Assembly: GCF_002209485.1 (NCBI RefSeq)
Contig: NZ_NJIX01000008.1
Location: 1-64,000, forward strand
Direction: 5' to 3'
Length of the DNA: 64,000 nt
Source: Achromobacter sp. HZ34
GTDB lineage: Bacteria > Pseudomonadota > Gammaproteobacteria > Burkholderiales > Burkholderiaceae_B
Positions within the stretch are counted from its first letter, which is position 1. Each line of letters starts with the position of its first letter. Shown here piece after piece: positions 43,527 to 52,454 of this stretch. Under the pieces are notes generated by a model. That model was not told the DNA's origin. It saw only the letters and a program-made list of their open reading frames with translations, and searched no databases. The position numbers and the translations under genes were made by a program.

Positions 43527-46075
43527 AGTGCTTCCCGCAAAGTGACCAGGGGCGGCGTCCGCAGTACGCCGCGCAAGGCCAAGGCACCCCCACCCCAGGC
43601 GCCCAGCATGCCGGCGGCGATGCCGGCCAGCCAGGGCCACAGGCTGAGCGTGATAGTGAAATCGAAAACGAAGCGCGACAGGGCCCAGGCCACCGCGGCA
43701 GCACCGGCCGCGCCCAGCAGGCCGGCCAGGCCACCCACCGCCAGCAGCTCCAGCCGCTGCGCACGCGCCAGTTGGCGCCGCGTGGCGCCCAGTGCGCGCA
43801 ATACCGCGGCCTCGCGCACGCGTTCGTCGCGCGTGGCCGTCAGGGCGGCGGCCAGCACCAGTACACCGGCCGCCAGCGTAAATACGAACAGCAGCTGCAC
43901 CGCCTGCACCACCTGATCAAGCACGGTCTGCAACTGCTTCAGGATGGCGCCGACGTCGAACACGGTCAGATTGGGGTAGTCGCGCACCAGCTGGGGCAGC
44001 AACTGCGGTTTGTCGTCGGGCAGGTGAAAGGAGGTGATCCAGCTTTGCGGCGCGTCGGCCAGCGCCGACGGCGACAGCATGGCGAAGAAGTTCACCCGCA
44101 TCGTGTCCCAATCAACCGTGCGCAGGCTGGTGACGTCCGCTTCCACGGTCTGGCCGGCGATGTCGAAGGCCAGCTTGTCGCCCATCTTCACGCCCAGGGT
44201 GGTGGCGATGCCGGACTCCATGGACACTTCGCGCGAGGCCGGCGCCATCCAGCGGCCCTCGGCCAGGCGGTTGTACGTCGGCATCTTGTCGGCGTAAGAC
44301 AGATTGAACTCACGGTCCACCAGGCGCTTGGCGCGGCCATCCTCGTAATCGGCCGCCGACACGGCGCGGCCGTTGATGGACACCAGGCGGCCGCGGATCA
44401 TGGGATAGAGGTCGGCCTGGCCGACGCCGCCCTGCGTCAGGCGCGTGGCTACCGCCGCGCGCTGGTCGGGCTGGATGTTGATAAGGAAACGGTTGGGCGC
44501 ATCCGCCGGCAAGGTGCGCTGCCAGCCGGCGATCAGGTCGGTGCGCGTCATGGCCAGCAGCAGCAAGGCCATCAGGCCGATGGCCAGGGCGCAGACCTGG
44601 GTGATGGTGGCGGCGCGGCGCCGGGTCACCCCGGCCAGGGCGAAACGCAGCGCCGGCATGCCGGCGGCGGCGTGGCGCACGCGTGCCAGCAAGGCCACGC
44701 AAAGTCCGGCCAGCAGGGCGAAGACCGCGAAGGCGCCCAGGAAGCCGCCGGCGATGATGCCACCCAGGCGGGCATTGCCGGCGAACCACCATATCAACAG
44801 CGCAAAGCCGGCGGCACCGATGATGTAGCCGACCACGCTGCCCGCCTGCAGGCCCGTATCGTCCCGCCGCAGCACGCGCGCCGGCGGCACGTGGCGCAAT
44901 TGCGCCAGCGACGGCAGCGCGAAACCCAGCAGCAGCCACAGGCCGGTGGCCAGGCCCTGGGCCGCGGGCAGCACCGATGGCGTGGGCAGCGGCGTGTCGA
45001 TCAGGCGGGCCAGCACCTGCACCAGTCCTTCGTGCACGGCATATCCCGCCACGCCGCCGGCCAGCGACGCCAGCACGCCGACCAGGATGAATTCCACGGT
45101 CAACATGCGCGTGATGGCCGATTGCGGCGCTCCCAGGCAACGCATCACCGCGACGCCGTCGCGATGGCGTTGCATGAAGCGATTCGCCGCCAGGGCCACC
45201 GCCACCGCGGAAATCAGCACCGCCAGCAGCGCCACCAGGGACAGGAAGCGCTGGGCGCGATCCAGCACGCGGCGCACGTCGGGACGGCCGGATTCGACCG
45301 TGGCGATTTTCTGGCCCCGCTGCAGGTTGGCGGTCAGCCAGGTCGAATAGGCCGCCACGGCGGGAGCTTCACCCGCGGCCAGCAAGGCATAGCCGACACG
45401 GCTGCCGGGCGCGATCAGATGCGTGGCCGCCAGGTCATCGGCGCGCATCATGACGCGTGGCGACACGTTGACGAACTGCAGGCTGCGATCCGGTTCGTAG
45501 GTCACCACACGGGCGATGCGGAATTGCGCATCGCCCAGCGTCAAGGTGCCGCCTACCGCCACATTGAGCATGCCCAGCAGTTGCGGATCGACCCAGACGG
45601 TGCCGCGGTCGGGCACGTCGCGCGTGGGGGCGTCAGCGCCGAAGGGGGCCTGGGCGGTGCGCAGGCTGCCACGCAAGGGGTAGCCCGGCTCGACGGCCTT
45701 CAGGGACACCAGCTGGGCGTTGTCGCCCGCGCCGGCCATTGAAGGGAATTGCCAGGTGTGCGCCAGCCGCAGGCCTTCCTGCAGCGCGCGCTGCTCGAAA
45801 GCGGGCGGCAAGGGCGAATCGGAATCCAGCACGACATCGGCACCCAGCATCTGGGCGGCGTCGCGCTCCAGCGCGCGGCCGACCCGGTCCGCCAGGAAGC
45901 CCACGCTGGTGACGGCGGCCACCGCGACGATCAGCGCGATGACCAGCAGCCGCAATTCGCCGGCGCGGGTATCGCGCAGCAAGGCGCGCACACCCAGGCG
46001 CAGCGGGTGCAGGAGTCCGCGCGTGGCGACGGGACGCGCGGCGGGGAAACGGGCGGCGGCGGAGGATTCTGGCAT
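43523..46075 (-). CDS. FtsX-like ABC transporter permease (YbbP type)
   Basis: Encodes 850 residues in the YbbP layout: an N-terminal membrane helix ([23 protein letters not shown]), a large periplasmic domain, a first FtsX domain (about 270-400), several central helices, a second periplasmic domain and a C-terminal FtsX domain (about 720-850). The usual partner ATPase (YbbA-like) is not adjacent in the visible operon. It may lie elsewhere. YbbAP systems are linked to lipoprotein or envelope-lipid handling, not firmly assigned. It heads the permease-globin-kdkA overlap chain. Confidence 0.88.
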   Translation of the reverse strand: MPESSAAARFPAARPVATRGLLHPLRLGVRALLRDTRAGELRLLVIALIVAVAAVTSVGFLADRVGRALERDAAQMLGADVVLDSDSPLPPAFEQRALQEGLRLAHTWQFPSMAGAGDNAQLVSLKAVEPGYPLRGSLRTAQAPFGADAPTRDVPDRGTVWVDPQLLGMLNVAVGGTLTLGDAQFRIARVVTYEPDRSLQFVNVSPRVMMRADDLAATHLIAPGSRVGYALLAAGEAPAVAAYSTWLTANLQRGQKIATVESGRPDVRRVLDRAQRFLSLVALLAVLISAVAVALAANRFMQRHRDGVAVMRCLGAPQSAITRMLTVEFILVGVLASLAGGVAGYAVHEGLVQVLARLIDTPLPTPSVLPAAQGLATGLWLLLGFALPSLAQLRHVPPARVLRRDDTGLQAGSVVGYIIGAAGFALLIWWFAGNARLGGIIAGGFLGAFAVFALLAGLCVALLARVRHAAAGMPALRFALAGVTRRRAATITQVCALAIGLMALLLLAMTRTDLIAGWQRTLPADAPNRFLINIQPDQRAAVATRLTQGGVGQADLYPMIRGRLVSINGRAVSAADYEDGRAKRLVDREFNLSYADKMPTYNRLAEGRWMAPASREVSMESGIATTLGVKMGDKLAFDIAGQTVEADVTSLRTVDWDTMRVNFFAMLSPSALADAPQSWITSFHLPDDKPQLLPQLVRDYPNLTVFDVGAILKQLQTVLDQVVQAVQLLFVFTLAAGVLVLAAALTATRDERVREAAVLRALGATRRQLARAQRLELLAVGGLAGLLGAAGAAAVAWALSRFVFDFTITLSLWPWLAGIAAGMLGAWGGGALALRGVLRTPPLVTLREAL

Positions 46076-46167
46076 GGGCGTATCGTACCTAAAGCTGACG
46101 ATAGTCTGGCGCTCTGCAGGAAGAAAAAGTCACGCCTGCGGGGCGGGATGACGCGGCGAAAATAAAA

Positions 46168-46197
46168 AGGCGAAGCTTCCTGGCGGAAGCTTCGCCT
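46168..46197 (-). terminator. Rho-independent terminator after the small secreted protein gene
   Basis: The arms aggcgaagcttcc (46168-46180) and ggaagcttcgcct (46185-46197) form a perfect 13-bp stem with a tggc loop. On the minus strand the stem is followed by TTTTTATTTT. It ends about 20 bases after the small gene's stop. Confidence 0.93.
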
Positions 46198-46216
46198 GGC
46201 CCTGCGCCCGCGAAAA

Positions 46217-46414
46217 TTACTTGGCCGGGGTGGCGGGAGCCGTCTTGGCGGACGACTTGGCGCCGGACTTCTTGGCCTTGTGCTTATGGGTTTGCGAGGA
46301 CTTGGGCTTGGCGGTCGTCGAAGCGTCGGCAGCGAAAGCCGCCGGCGCCGCGGCCAGACCCAGGGTCAATGCCGAGACGGACAGAAAAGCAGCAATGCGG
46401 GAGCGAGAGGTCAT
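46217..46414 (-). CDS. Small Lys/Ala-rich secreted protein
   Basis: Encodes 65 residues. A signal peptide (MTSRSRIAAFLSVSALTLGLAAAPAAFA) is cleaved after about residue 28. The mature 37 residues are very basic, with nine Lys and only one acidic residue, rich in Ala, Ser and Thr (THKHKAKKSGAKSSAK). The ATG at 46414 has a ggag ribosome site 8 bases upstream, deciding against the longer frame from 46543. A strong terminator follows. It resembles other tiny periplasmic or acid-shock-like proteins in composition only; function unknown. Confidence 0.75.
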   Translation of the reverse strand: MTSRSRIAAFLSVSALTLGLAAAPAAFAADASTTAKPKSSQTHKHKAKKSGAKSSAKTAPATPAK

Positions 46415-46912
46415 GAATAACTCCAGAATTAATAAGGCCACCGGGCCTTGATTCCACGGGCGCGGCGATCTTGCCGTGTTCCCCGTACTGCTTTTGAGCA
46501 GGGAGTTCAGGGAAGGTTGCATGCATTCGATAAAAAATTTCATACTCGATGCAACCTAATGCGAATACGCGAATTTTCGCGGGGAAACCCGGATATTTCC
46601 TTGCGATTTTTGCGGGATAGCTTTCGTTTTTCTTAAAGAGAACAGCTGATTTTGGTTAATGCGATTTCCTGGAAGCACAATCAAAAAATAATCGAGGGGG
46701 GAGACCCCCTCGATACTCCCTATTCAAACGACACCGGTTTTCATGGCAGCGTCAGAATATGGGGGGAATGCTGACCTGCTCAATAAGCCGAATAGGTTGT
46801 GTTGGCGCAATGGGCTATCGAGGAGCACCCTCCCCTCCGTGCATCGATCAGGTCTCCTGACCGCAGCGGCAGGAAAGCGAGGGAATTTCCTTCTATCCGC
46901 ACCGGCGCGGCA
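46415..46912. other. Non-coding region with a minus-strand terminator-like hairpin
   Basis: Holds no convincing gene. The left half (about 46480-46690) is AT-rich and presumably carries the promoter of the small secreted protein gene. A hairpin sits at 46691-46714. Between it and the radA stop (46913) lie about 200 bases including a tcagg-tct-cctga dyad near 46850. This could be the radA 3' untranslated region or a small RNA. Confidence 0.5.
46685..46714 (-). terminator. Rho-independent terminator, probably of the radA transcript
   Basis: The arms atcgaggggg (46691-46700) and ccccctcgat (46705-46714) pair perfectly around a GAGA loop (the complementary strand reads TCTC). The A run at 46684-46690 becomes a T tract on the minus strand. 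It lies about 200 bases downstream of radA, unusually far. Confidence 0.8.
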
Positions 46913-48283
46913 TCACGCTTCCTTCAATTTCTCCAAGGCGTCTTCCAGGCGGTCGCAGGCCCAGACTTCCAGGCCTTCGATGGGTTGGCGCGGGGCATTG
47001 GCCTTGGGGATCAGCGCGATGTTGAAACCCAGTTTCGCCGCTTCGCGCAGGCGTTCCTGGCCGCGCGGTGCGGGACGGATTTCGCCGGCCAGGCCCACTT
47101 CGCCGAAGGTCACCAGCCCCCGCGGCAAAGGCCGATCGCGCAGCGACGACATGATGGACAGCAACACCGGCAAATCCGCCGCCGGTTCCGTGATCCGCAC
47201 CCCGCCCACCGCGTTGACGAACACGTCCTGGTCCGACGTCACCACACCCGCATGCCGATGCAGCACCGCCAGCAACATGGCCAGGCGGTTGCTTTCCAGC
47301 CCCACCGTCAGCCGCTTGGGATTGGGCGTGTGCGCCGCATCGACCAGCGCCTGGATTTCCACCAGCAATGGCCGCGTGCCTTCCTGCGTGGCCATCACGC
47401 ATGAGCCCGCCACCTGGCGGTCGTGCTGCGACAGGAACAAGGCGGATGGATTGGCCACGCCGCGCAAGCCGCGATCCGTCATGGCGAACACGCCCAGCTC
47501 GTTGACCGCGCCGAAGCGGTTCTTGAAGGCCCGCACCAGGCGGTAGGACGAATGCGTATCGCCCTCGAAATACAGCACGGTATCGACGATGTGTTCGAGC
47601 ACCCGCGGGCCGGCCAGGGCGCCGTCCTTGGTGACGTGGCCGATCATGACGATGGCGATGCCGGTCTGCTTGGCCAGGCGGGTGAGTTGCGCCGCGCATT
47701 CACGCACCTGCGACACCGAGCCGGGGGCGGCCGTCAATTCGCTGCTATATAAGGTCTGGATGGAGTCGATCACCGCCACCACCGGACGCTGGTCGGCGAC
47801 CGCCGACTGGATGGCTTCCAGGCGGATTTCCGCCAGCAGGTTGACGTCGCCGGTGGGCAGCCCCAGGCGGCGGGCGCGCAAGGCCACCTGTTCCGCGGAC
47901 TCTTCGCCGGTCACGTACAGCACTTTGGCGGTGGCCGACATCGAGGCCAGGGCCTGCAATAGCAGCGTGGACTTGCCGATGCCGGGATCGCCGCCGATCA
48001 GCACCACGGCGCCGGCGACCAGGCCGCCGCCCAGCACCCGATCGAATTCGTCCAGCCCGGTCGGTTGGCGCGGCACTTCGCGCGCTTCGATTTCGGCCAG
48101 GCTGCGCACGGGGCTGGATGCCGCCAGCGGCGCATAGCGATGCTGCGCCGCTGCCGCGGGGGCCGCGCTTTCGACGGTTTCTTCCAGCGTGTTCCAGGCA
48201 TTGCAGTGCGGGCACTTGCCCTGCCACTTGAGGCTGGTGCCGCCGCATTCGGCACAGACGTAGACGGTTCGAGATTTGGCCAT
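46913..48283 (-). CDS. radA: DNA repair protein RadA (Sms)
   Basis: Encodes 456 residues. The N-terminal C4 zinc finger uses Cys10, Cys13, Cys24 and Cys27 (CAEC, CPHC). The RecA-like ATPase has Walker A GGDPGIGKSTLL and VIDSIQTLYS. The RadA-specific KNRFG motif (AFKNRFGAVNELGVF) and a Lon-protease-like C-terminal domain follow. RadA promotes branch migration in recombination. The Met at 48283 starts the conserved MAKSRTVYVC; the frame to 48391 is extension only. Confidence 0.96.
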   Translation of the reverse strand: MAKSRTVYVCAECGGTSLKWQGKCPHCNAWNTLEETVESAAPAAAAQHRYAPLAASSPVRSLAEIEAREVPRQPTGLDEFDRVLGGGLVAGAVVLIGGDPGIGKSTLLLQALASMSATAKVLYVTGEESAEQVALRARRLGLPTGDVNLLAEIRLEAIQSAVADQRPVVAVIDSIQTLYSSELTAAPGSVSQVRECAAQLTRLAKQTGIAIVMIGHVTKDGALAGPRVLEHIVDTVLYFEGDTHSSYRLVRAFKNRFGAVNELGVFAMTDRGLRGVANPSALFLSQHDRQVAGSCVMATQEGTRPLLVEIQALVDAAHTPNPKRLTVGLESNRLAMLLAVLHRHAGVVTSDQDVFVNAVGGVRITEPAADLPVLLSIMSSLRDRPLPRGLVTFGEVGLAGEIRPAPRGQERLREAAKLGFNIALIPKANAPRQPIEGLEVWACDRLEDALEKLKEA

Positions 48284-48342
48284 TGGGGGAGTGTAGCGAA
48301 TGGGGAAGGAACGAGGACCGCCTTTGACTATGCGCAAAAGCA

Positions 48343-48366
48343 AAAGCCAGCCGTCAGGCTGGCTTT
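48343..48366 (-). terminator. Rho-independent terminator after the SDR gene
   Basis: The arms aaagccagcc (48343-48352) and ggctggcttt (48357-48366) form a perfect 10-bp stem with a four-base loop. On the minus strand TTTTGCTTTTG follows. It sits 40 bases after the SDR stop and before radA. Confidence 0.85.
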
Positions 48367-48405
48367 GCAATGGGGCGCGGGCGGCGCGCAAAGCGCGCTG
48401 CTACA

Positions 48406-49125
48406 TCAGCTGCGGCCGGCGAGGCTGCCGCCGCCGTCCACGCCCAAGACCTGGCCGGTGATGAAACCGGCATCGTCGGACAGCAGGAAGGCGATGGCGG
48501 CGGCGACTTCGGCGGGGCTGCCGATGCGCTTCATGGGAATCCCGGACAACACGCGCTTTTCACCGTCGCTGCCAACCGGACGGCTGGCGCGGAACAATTC
48601 CGTTTCGATCGGGCCAGGCGCAACCGCATTCACCGTGACGCCGTATTCGGCCAACTCCAGCGCCCAGGTGTGCGTGCAACCCACCAACGCCGCCTTGGCC
48701 GCCGAATAGCTGGTGCGGTCCTGGCTGCCATGGATGGCACGGCTGACCACATTGACGATGCGGCCCGAACGGCGCGTCTTCATCGATTCGACGAAGGCCT
48801 GCACCACTTGCACGGCGACGCGCACGTTCAGGTCCAGTACGTTGTACAGCGACGCCAATTCCACCGAACCCAAAGGCTGGGGCAGCACCAGGCCAACGTT
48901 GTTGACAATGGCGTCGACGGGGAATTTCTCGCGGATCTCGCGCAGCACGTCTTCGGTCTTGCCGGCGTCGGCAAGGTCACAGGCGTACAGATAGCCCGGG
49001 AAATCGACGTCATTGGTATGTCGGGCAATTCCCACCACGTGACAGCCCATATCGGCCAGCCGGCGCGACAGCGCCCAGCCTATCCCCTTGGTGGCGCCGG
49101 TCACCAGCACGCATTTGTCTTTCAT
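48406..49125 (-). CDS. SDR family oxidoreductase
   Basis: Encodes 239 residues of a classical short-chain dehydrogenase. The cofactor motif VTGATKGIG is at about 8-16, then NNVG. Catalytic Ser lies in NVVSRAIHG, and Tyr-x3-Lys is intact in SYSAAKAAL. The C-terminus FITGQVLGVDGGGSL is typical of FabG-like enzymes. Substrate unknown. The ATG at 49125 has a gagg ribosome site and matches the family start. A strong dyad 140-165 bases upstream suggests its own regulation; it also has its own terminator. Confidence 0.88.
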   Translation of the reverse strand: MKDKCVLVTGATKGIGWALSRRLADMGCHVVGIARHTNDVDFPGYLYACDLADAGKTEDVLREIREKFPVDAIVNNVGLVLPQPLGSVELASLYNVLDLNVRVAVQVVQAFVESMKTRRSGRIVNVVSRAIHGSQDRTSYSAAKAALVGCTHTWALELAEYGVTVNAVAPGPIETELFRASRPVGSDGEKRVLSGIPMKRIGSPAEVAAAIAFLLSDDAGFITGQVLGVDGGGSLAGRS

Positions 49126-49265
49126 GGAACAACCTCGAATCTGCATTGGAGAGAATGTGCCAAGTAGACACCATCCGCGCGTGGCTGTCTTGCTTTTGCC
49201 CCGTGACGATGAGCAGCCTGCTTCACCGCGTTACGGCGCGGTGCGCATCCAGGTCCGCGGCAAGC

Positions 49266-49290
49266 TGACAATAAATTCAGCTTATTGTCA
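49266..49290. promoter_or_regulatory. 25-bp dyad (9-N7-9), probable operator upstream of the SDR gene
   Basis: The arms tgacaataa (49266-49274) and ttattgtca (49282-49290) are perfect reverse complements with a 7-base spacer. The site overlaps the alr stop codon and contains TTGACA on the minus strand (49291-49286), a perfect -35 for the SDR gene, though no matching -10 is evident. Size and AT-rich arms suit a TetR-like dimer site. Confidence 0.6.
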
Positions 49291-50436
49291 AATATCGCGC
49301 CCGTGCACCGGTACGCGCGGCGCCAGGGCGCACAGCAATTCGTAGCCTATGGTTTCGGCCGCCTGCGCCACCTCGTCCACGGTCGGACCGCCCTCGCCCC
49401 ACAGCACCACCGGCGCACCGACGTCGGCCGTCGGCACCGGGGTCAGATCGACCGCCAGCATGTCCATGGAAACCCGGCCCAGCAGGCGCGTGCGCACGCC
49501 CGCCACCGTGACAGGCGTGCCCGTGCCGGCATGGCGCGGGTAGCCATCGGCATAACCGCAAGCCACCACGCCCACGCGCAAGGGGCGATCGGCGCTGAAC
49601 AGGCTGCCATAGCCCACGGCGTCGCCGGCCTTCACCTGCTGCACGGCAATCAGGCGCGATGCCAGGGTCATGGCCGGCCGCAGGCCGAAACTGGCGGCAT
49701 CCGCATCGGCGAACGGCGAACCGCCATACAGGCAGATGCCGGGACGGACCCAGGCGCCATGATCCTCGCGCGCCAACGCAAGGTCGGGATAGCGCAGCGT
49801 GGCGGCGGAATTGGACACGCTGACCGGACCGGGCAAGCCTTCCGTGACGCGGTTGAAGACGTCCATCTGGGCAGCGACGCCCGGCTGGCCATCGGCGTTG
49901 GCGAAGTGCGTCATCTTGCCGACGCTGTTGAGGATGCCGTCGTCGCGCAAGCGCAGCGCCTGCTGATAGGCGGCGCGATACGCATCCGGCGCGAAACCCA
50001 GCCGGTTCATCCCGGAGTTGAGCTTCAGGAAGACATCCAGGCGCCGCGAACCGCGGTTCCCCGCCAGGATGGTCAGTTGGTCCGGATGGTGCACGGACGT
50101 GGTCAGGTGATAGCGCTCCAGCACTTCCACGTCGGCCGGCTCGAAAAAGCCTTCCAGCAGCAGGATGGGGCCGCCCCACCCCGCTTCGCGGCAGCGTACC
50201 GCTTCATTCAGATCCAGCATGGCCAGGCCCTGGGCCTGCCAGAAACCGCGCACTGCCTGCTCGATGCCGTGGCCATAGGCATTGGCCTTGATGACCGCCC
50301 AGACGGACGGCGCGGCCAACGCCCGGCCCTGCGCCGCCGCGGCGGTGACGGCGGCCTGGTGGACGTGCTTGCGGACGACCTCGAGGTTGTGCGTGAGGGC
50401 GTCGACGGAAATCGTGGCGGTAATTGGGCGTGGCAT
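49288..50436 (-). CDS. alr: Alanine racemase
   Basis: Encodes 382 residues making D-alanine for peptidoglycan. The PLP-lysine motif is [11 protein letters not shown] (Lys50). The second catalytic base region is [31 protein letters not shown], and [16 protein letters not shown] is conserved. Length is normal. The stop codon lies within the SDR-upstream dyad. Upstream there is about 180 bases to the divergent hpnC. Confidence 0.96.
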   Translation of the reverse strand: MPRPITATISVDALTHNLEVVRKHVHQAAVTAAAAQGRALAAPSVWAVIKANAYGHGIEQAVRGFWQAQGLAMLDLNEAVRCREAGWGGPILLLEGFFEPADVEVLERYHLTTSVHHPDQLTILAGNRGSRRLDVFLKLNSGMNRLGFAPDAYRAAYQQALRLRDDGILNSVGKMTHFANADGQPGVAAQMDVFNRVTEGLPGPVSVSNSAATLRYPDLALAREDHGAWVRPGICLYGGSPFADADAASFGLRPAMTLASRLIAVQQVKAGDAVGYGSLFSADRPLRVGVVACGYADGYPRHAGTGTPVTVAGVRTRLLGRVSMDMLAVDLTPVPTADVGAPVVLWGEGGPTVDEVAQAAETIGYELLCALAPRVPVHGRDI

Positions 50437-50617
50437 GGCGAGGCGGATGTCGTACCGGCGGAATGGTGGGCCGGCGGAGCAATGGACCGGTTGTATGAGA
50501 GAAGGATATTTTTTGCGGCAGGCGTTGGTTTTGGCGGTCGGCGTTAGTCTACCCGATGCCCTGTGACGGGCTCACTAAAATAGCGTCGATTCCACCGAGG
50601 CGATTTTGCGCTGATCC

Positions 50618-51463
50618 ATGTCCGTCGACCATTACGAAAACTTTCCCGTTGCCTCCGTTTTGTTGCCACGCCGCCTGCGCGGGCCGGTTACCGATATCTA
50701 TCGCTTCGCGCGTAGTGCGGACGATATTGCCGACGAGGGCGACGCGCCGGATGCGCAGCGGCTGGGGGAACTGGCTGCCTATCGGACGGAGCTGTATCGC
50801 ATCGCCAGCACGGCCGGGCAAAGCTATCGTCCCGTCGCTGAACGCCTGGCGCCGGTCTTCATGCCGCTGGCGGCGACCATCGCGCGCCAGCAGTTGCCCA
50901 TCACGCCCTTCCTGGACCTGCTGTCGGCGTTCGAACAGGACATCACCGTCAAGCGTTACGCCGACGAAGCCGCCCTGCTCGACTACTGCGCGCGCTCGGC
51001 CAATCCGGTCGGACGGCTGATGCTGCATCTGTACGGGGTGGTCGATGCCACGGCCTTGCGCCAGTCCGATGCCATCTGCACCGGCCTGCAACTGGTCAAC
51101 TTCTGGCAGGACGTGCGGGTCGACTGGTACAAGGATAGGGTCTACCTGCCGCAGGATGCCCTGCAACGCCATGGCGTCAGCGAGGAAGACCTGGCAGCCT
51201 GCCGCCTGACGCCGCAATGGCAGGCGCTGCTGGGCGAGCAGGTCGCCCGCACACGGGCACTGTTACACTCCGGAGCGCCGCTGACCCGGCGTTTGCCCGG
51301 CCGCATCGGCCTGGAGCTGCGCCTGGTGGTGCAAGGCGGGTTGCGCATCCTGGAACGTATCGAGCAGGCCCGCTACGATGTGTTCATGAATCGCCCGGAA
51401 CTGGGCGGGCGCGACTGGTGCATCATGCTGGGACGCGCGTTGTTCCGGCGCAGCGCTGGCTGA
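50618..51463 (+). CDS. hpnC: Hydroxysqualene synthase HpnC
   Basis: Encodes 281 residues of the squalene/phytoene synthase family. HpnC converts presqualene diphosphate to hydroxysqualene. The first Asp-rich motif is FARSADDIADEGD and the second is FWQDVRVDWYKDRVYLPQD. The N-terminus HYENFPVASVLLPRRLRGPVTDIYRFAR is typical of HpnC. First gene of hpnCDE; 127 bases separate it from hpnD. Confidence 0.93.
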   Translation: MSVDHYENFPVASVLLPRRLRGPVTDIYRFARSADDIADEGDAPDAQRLGELAAYRTELYRIASTAGQSYRPVAERLAPVFMPLAATIARQQLPITPFLDLLSAFEQDITVKRYADEAALLDYCARSANPVGRLMLHLYGVVDATALRQSDAICTGLQLVNFWQDVRVDWYKDRVYLPQDALQRHGVSEEDLAACRLTPQWQALLGEQVARTRALLHSGAPLTRRLPGRIGLELRLVVQGGLRILERIEQARYDVFMNRPELGGRDWCIMLGRALFRRSAG

Positions 51464-51590
51464 CTGGCTGACGCGCTTTCTCTGTACCCCCGTTCTTTCC
51501 GTACCGCATGCTGGCGAATTCAAGGCAGCATGCGTTGATCCACAACGTTACCGGCGACACGGGCACCGATCCCACTTCTGCCCCTTCGAC

Positions 51591-52454
51591 ATGACTCCCG
51601 ACGAATACTGCCAGGACAAGGCCGCCAAGAGCGGGTCCAGTTTCTACTACGCCTTTCTGTTCCTGCCGCCGGAACGGCGGCGCGCCATCGTGGCGATGTA
51701 CGCCTTCTGCCGCGAGGTGGACGACGTGGTGGACGAGGTCAGCGACAGTTCGGTGGCGCGTATCAAGCTGGCCTGGTGGCGCACCGAAATCGACCGCATG
51801 TATGGCGGCGCGCCTGATCATCCCGTGACGCGCGCGCTGGAGCCGCATCTGCAGACCTACGACATTACGCGCGAGCGCCTGCTGGCCGTGGTCGATGGCA
51901 TGGAAATGGACCTGGACCAGACGCGTTACCTGGACTGGCCGGGCCTGCGCAAATACTGTTGGCACGCGGCCGGCGTGGTGGGCGAGCTGTCGGCTTCGAT
52001 CTTCGGGTATGAGGATCCGGCCACGCTGGTTTATGCGGAGAAACTGGGGTTGGCGTTCCAGATGACCAACATCATCCGTGACGTCGGCGATGATGCGCGG
52101 CGGGGGCGCATCTATCTGCCTATCGATGAATTGCAGCGTTTCAATGTGAAGGCGGCGGATATCCTCAATGGGAAATATTCGGAGGGATTCACCGCGCTGA
52201 TGACGTTCCAGGCGCAACGCGCGCGTGAGCTGTACCGCGAGGCCATGCGGGCGCTGCCGGAATCCGACCGGCGGGCGCAGCGGCCGGGGTTGATGATGGC
52301 CGCGATCTACCACGCCCTGCTGGATGAGATCGAACGTGACAACTGGCAGGTGCTGCACCAGCGCATCTCCCTGACGCCCTTGCGCAAGCTGTGGCTGGCG
52401 TGGAAAACCTGGGTCGGCGGTGGCCGCGGGCTGGTGCGGCGCCTGGCGCGATGA
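51591..52454 (+). CDS. hpnD: Presqualene diphosphate synthase HpnD
   Basis: Encodes 287 residues. HpnD condenses two farnesyl diphosphates into presqualene diphosphate. Motifs: SSFYYAFLFLPPERRRAIVAMYAFCREVDDVVDEV (first Asp-rich) and MTNIIRDVGDDARRGRIYLP (second). Length normal. Its stop overlaps the hpnE start (ATGA at 52451-52454), fixing that start. Confidence 0.94.
   Translation: MTPDEYCQDKAAKSGSSFYYAFLFLPPERRRAIVAMYAFCREVDDVVDEVSDSSVARIKLAWWRTEIDRMYGGAPDHPVTRALEPHLQTYDITRERLLAVVDGMEMDLDQTRYLDWPGLRKYCWHAAGVVGELSASIFGYEDPATLVYAEKLGLAFQMTNIIRDVGDDARRGRIYLPIDELQRFNVKAADILNGKYSEGFTALMTFQAQRARELYREAMRALPESDRRAQRPGLMMAAIYHALLDEIERDNWQVLHQRISLTPLRKLWLAWKTWVGGGRGLVRRLAR

Noticed and set aside
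46743-47546. Plus-strand open frame overlapping the radA 3' end
   Set aside because: Ser/Arg-rich shadow of radA on the opposite strand.
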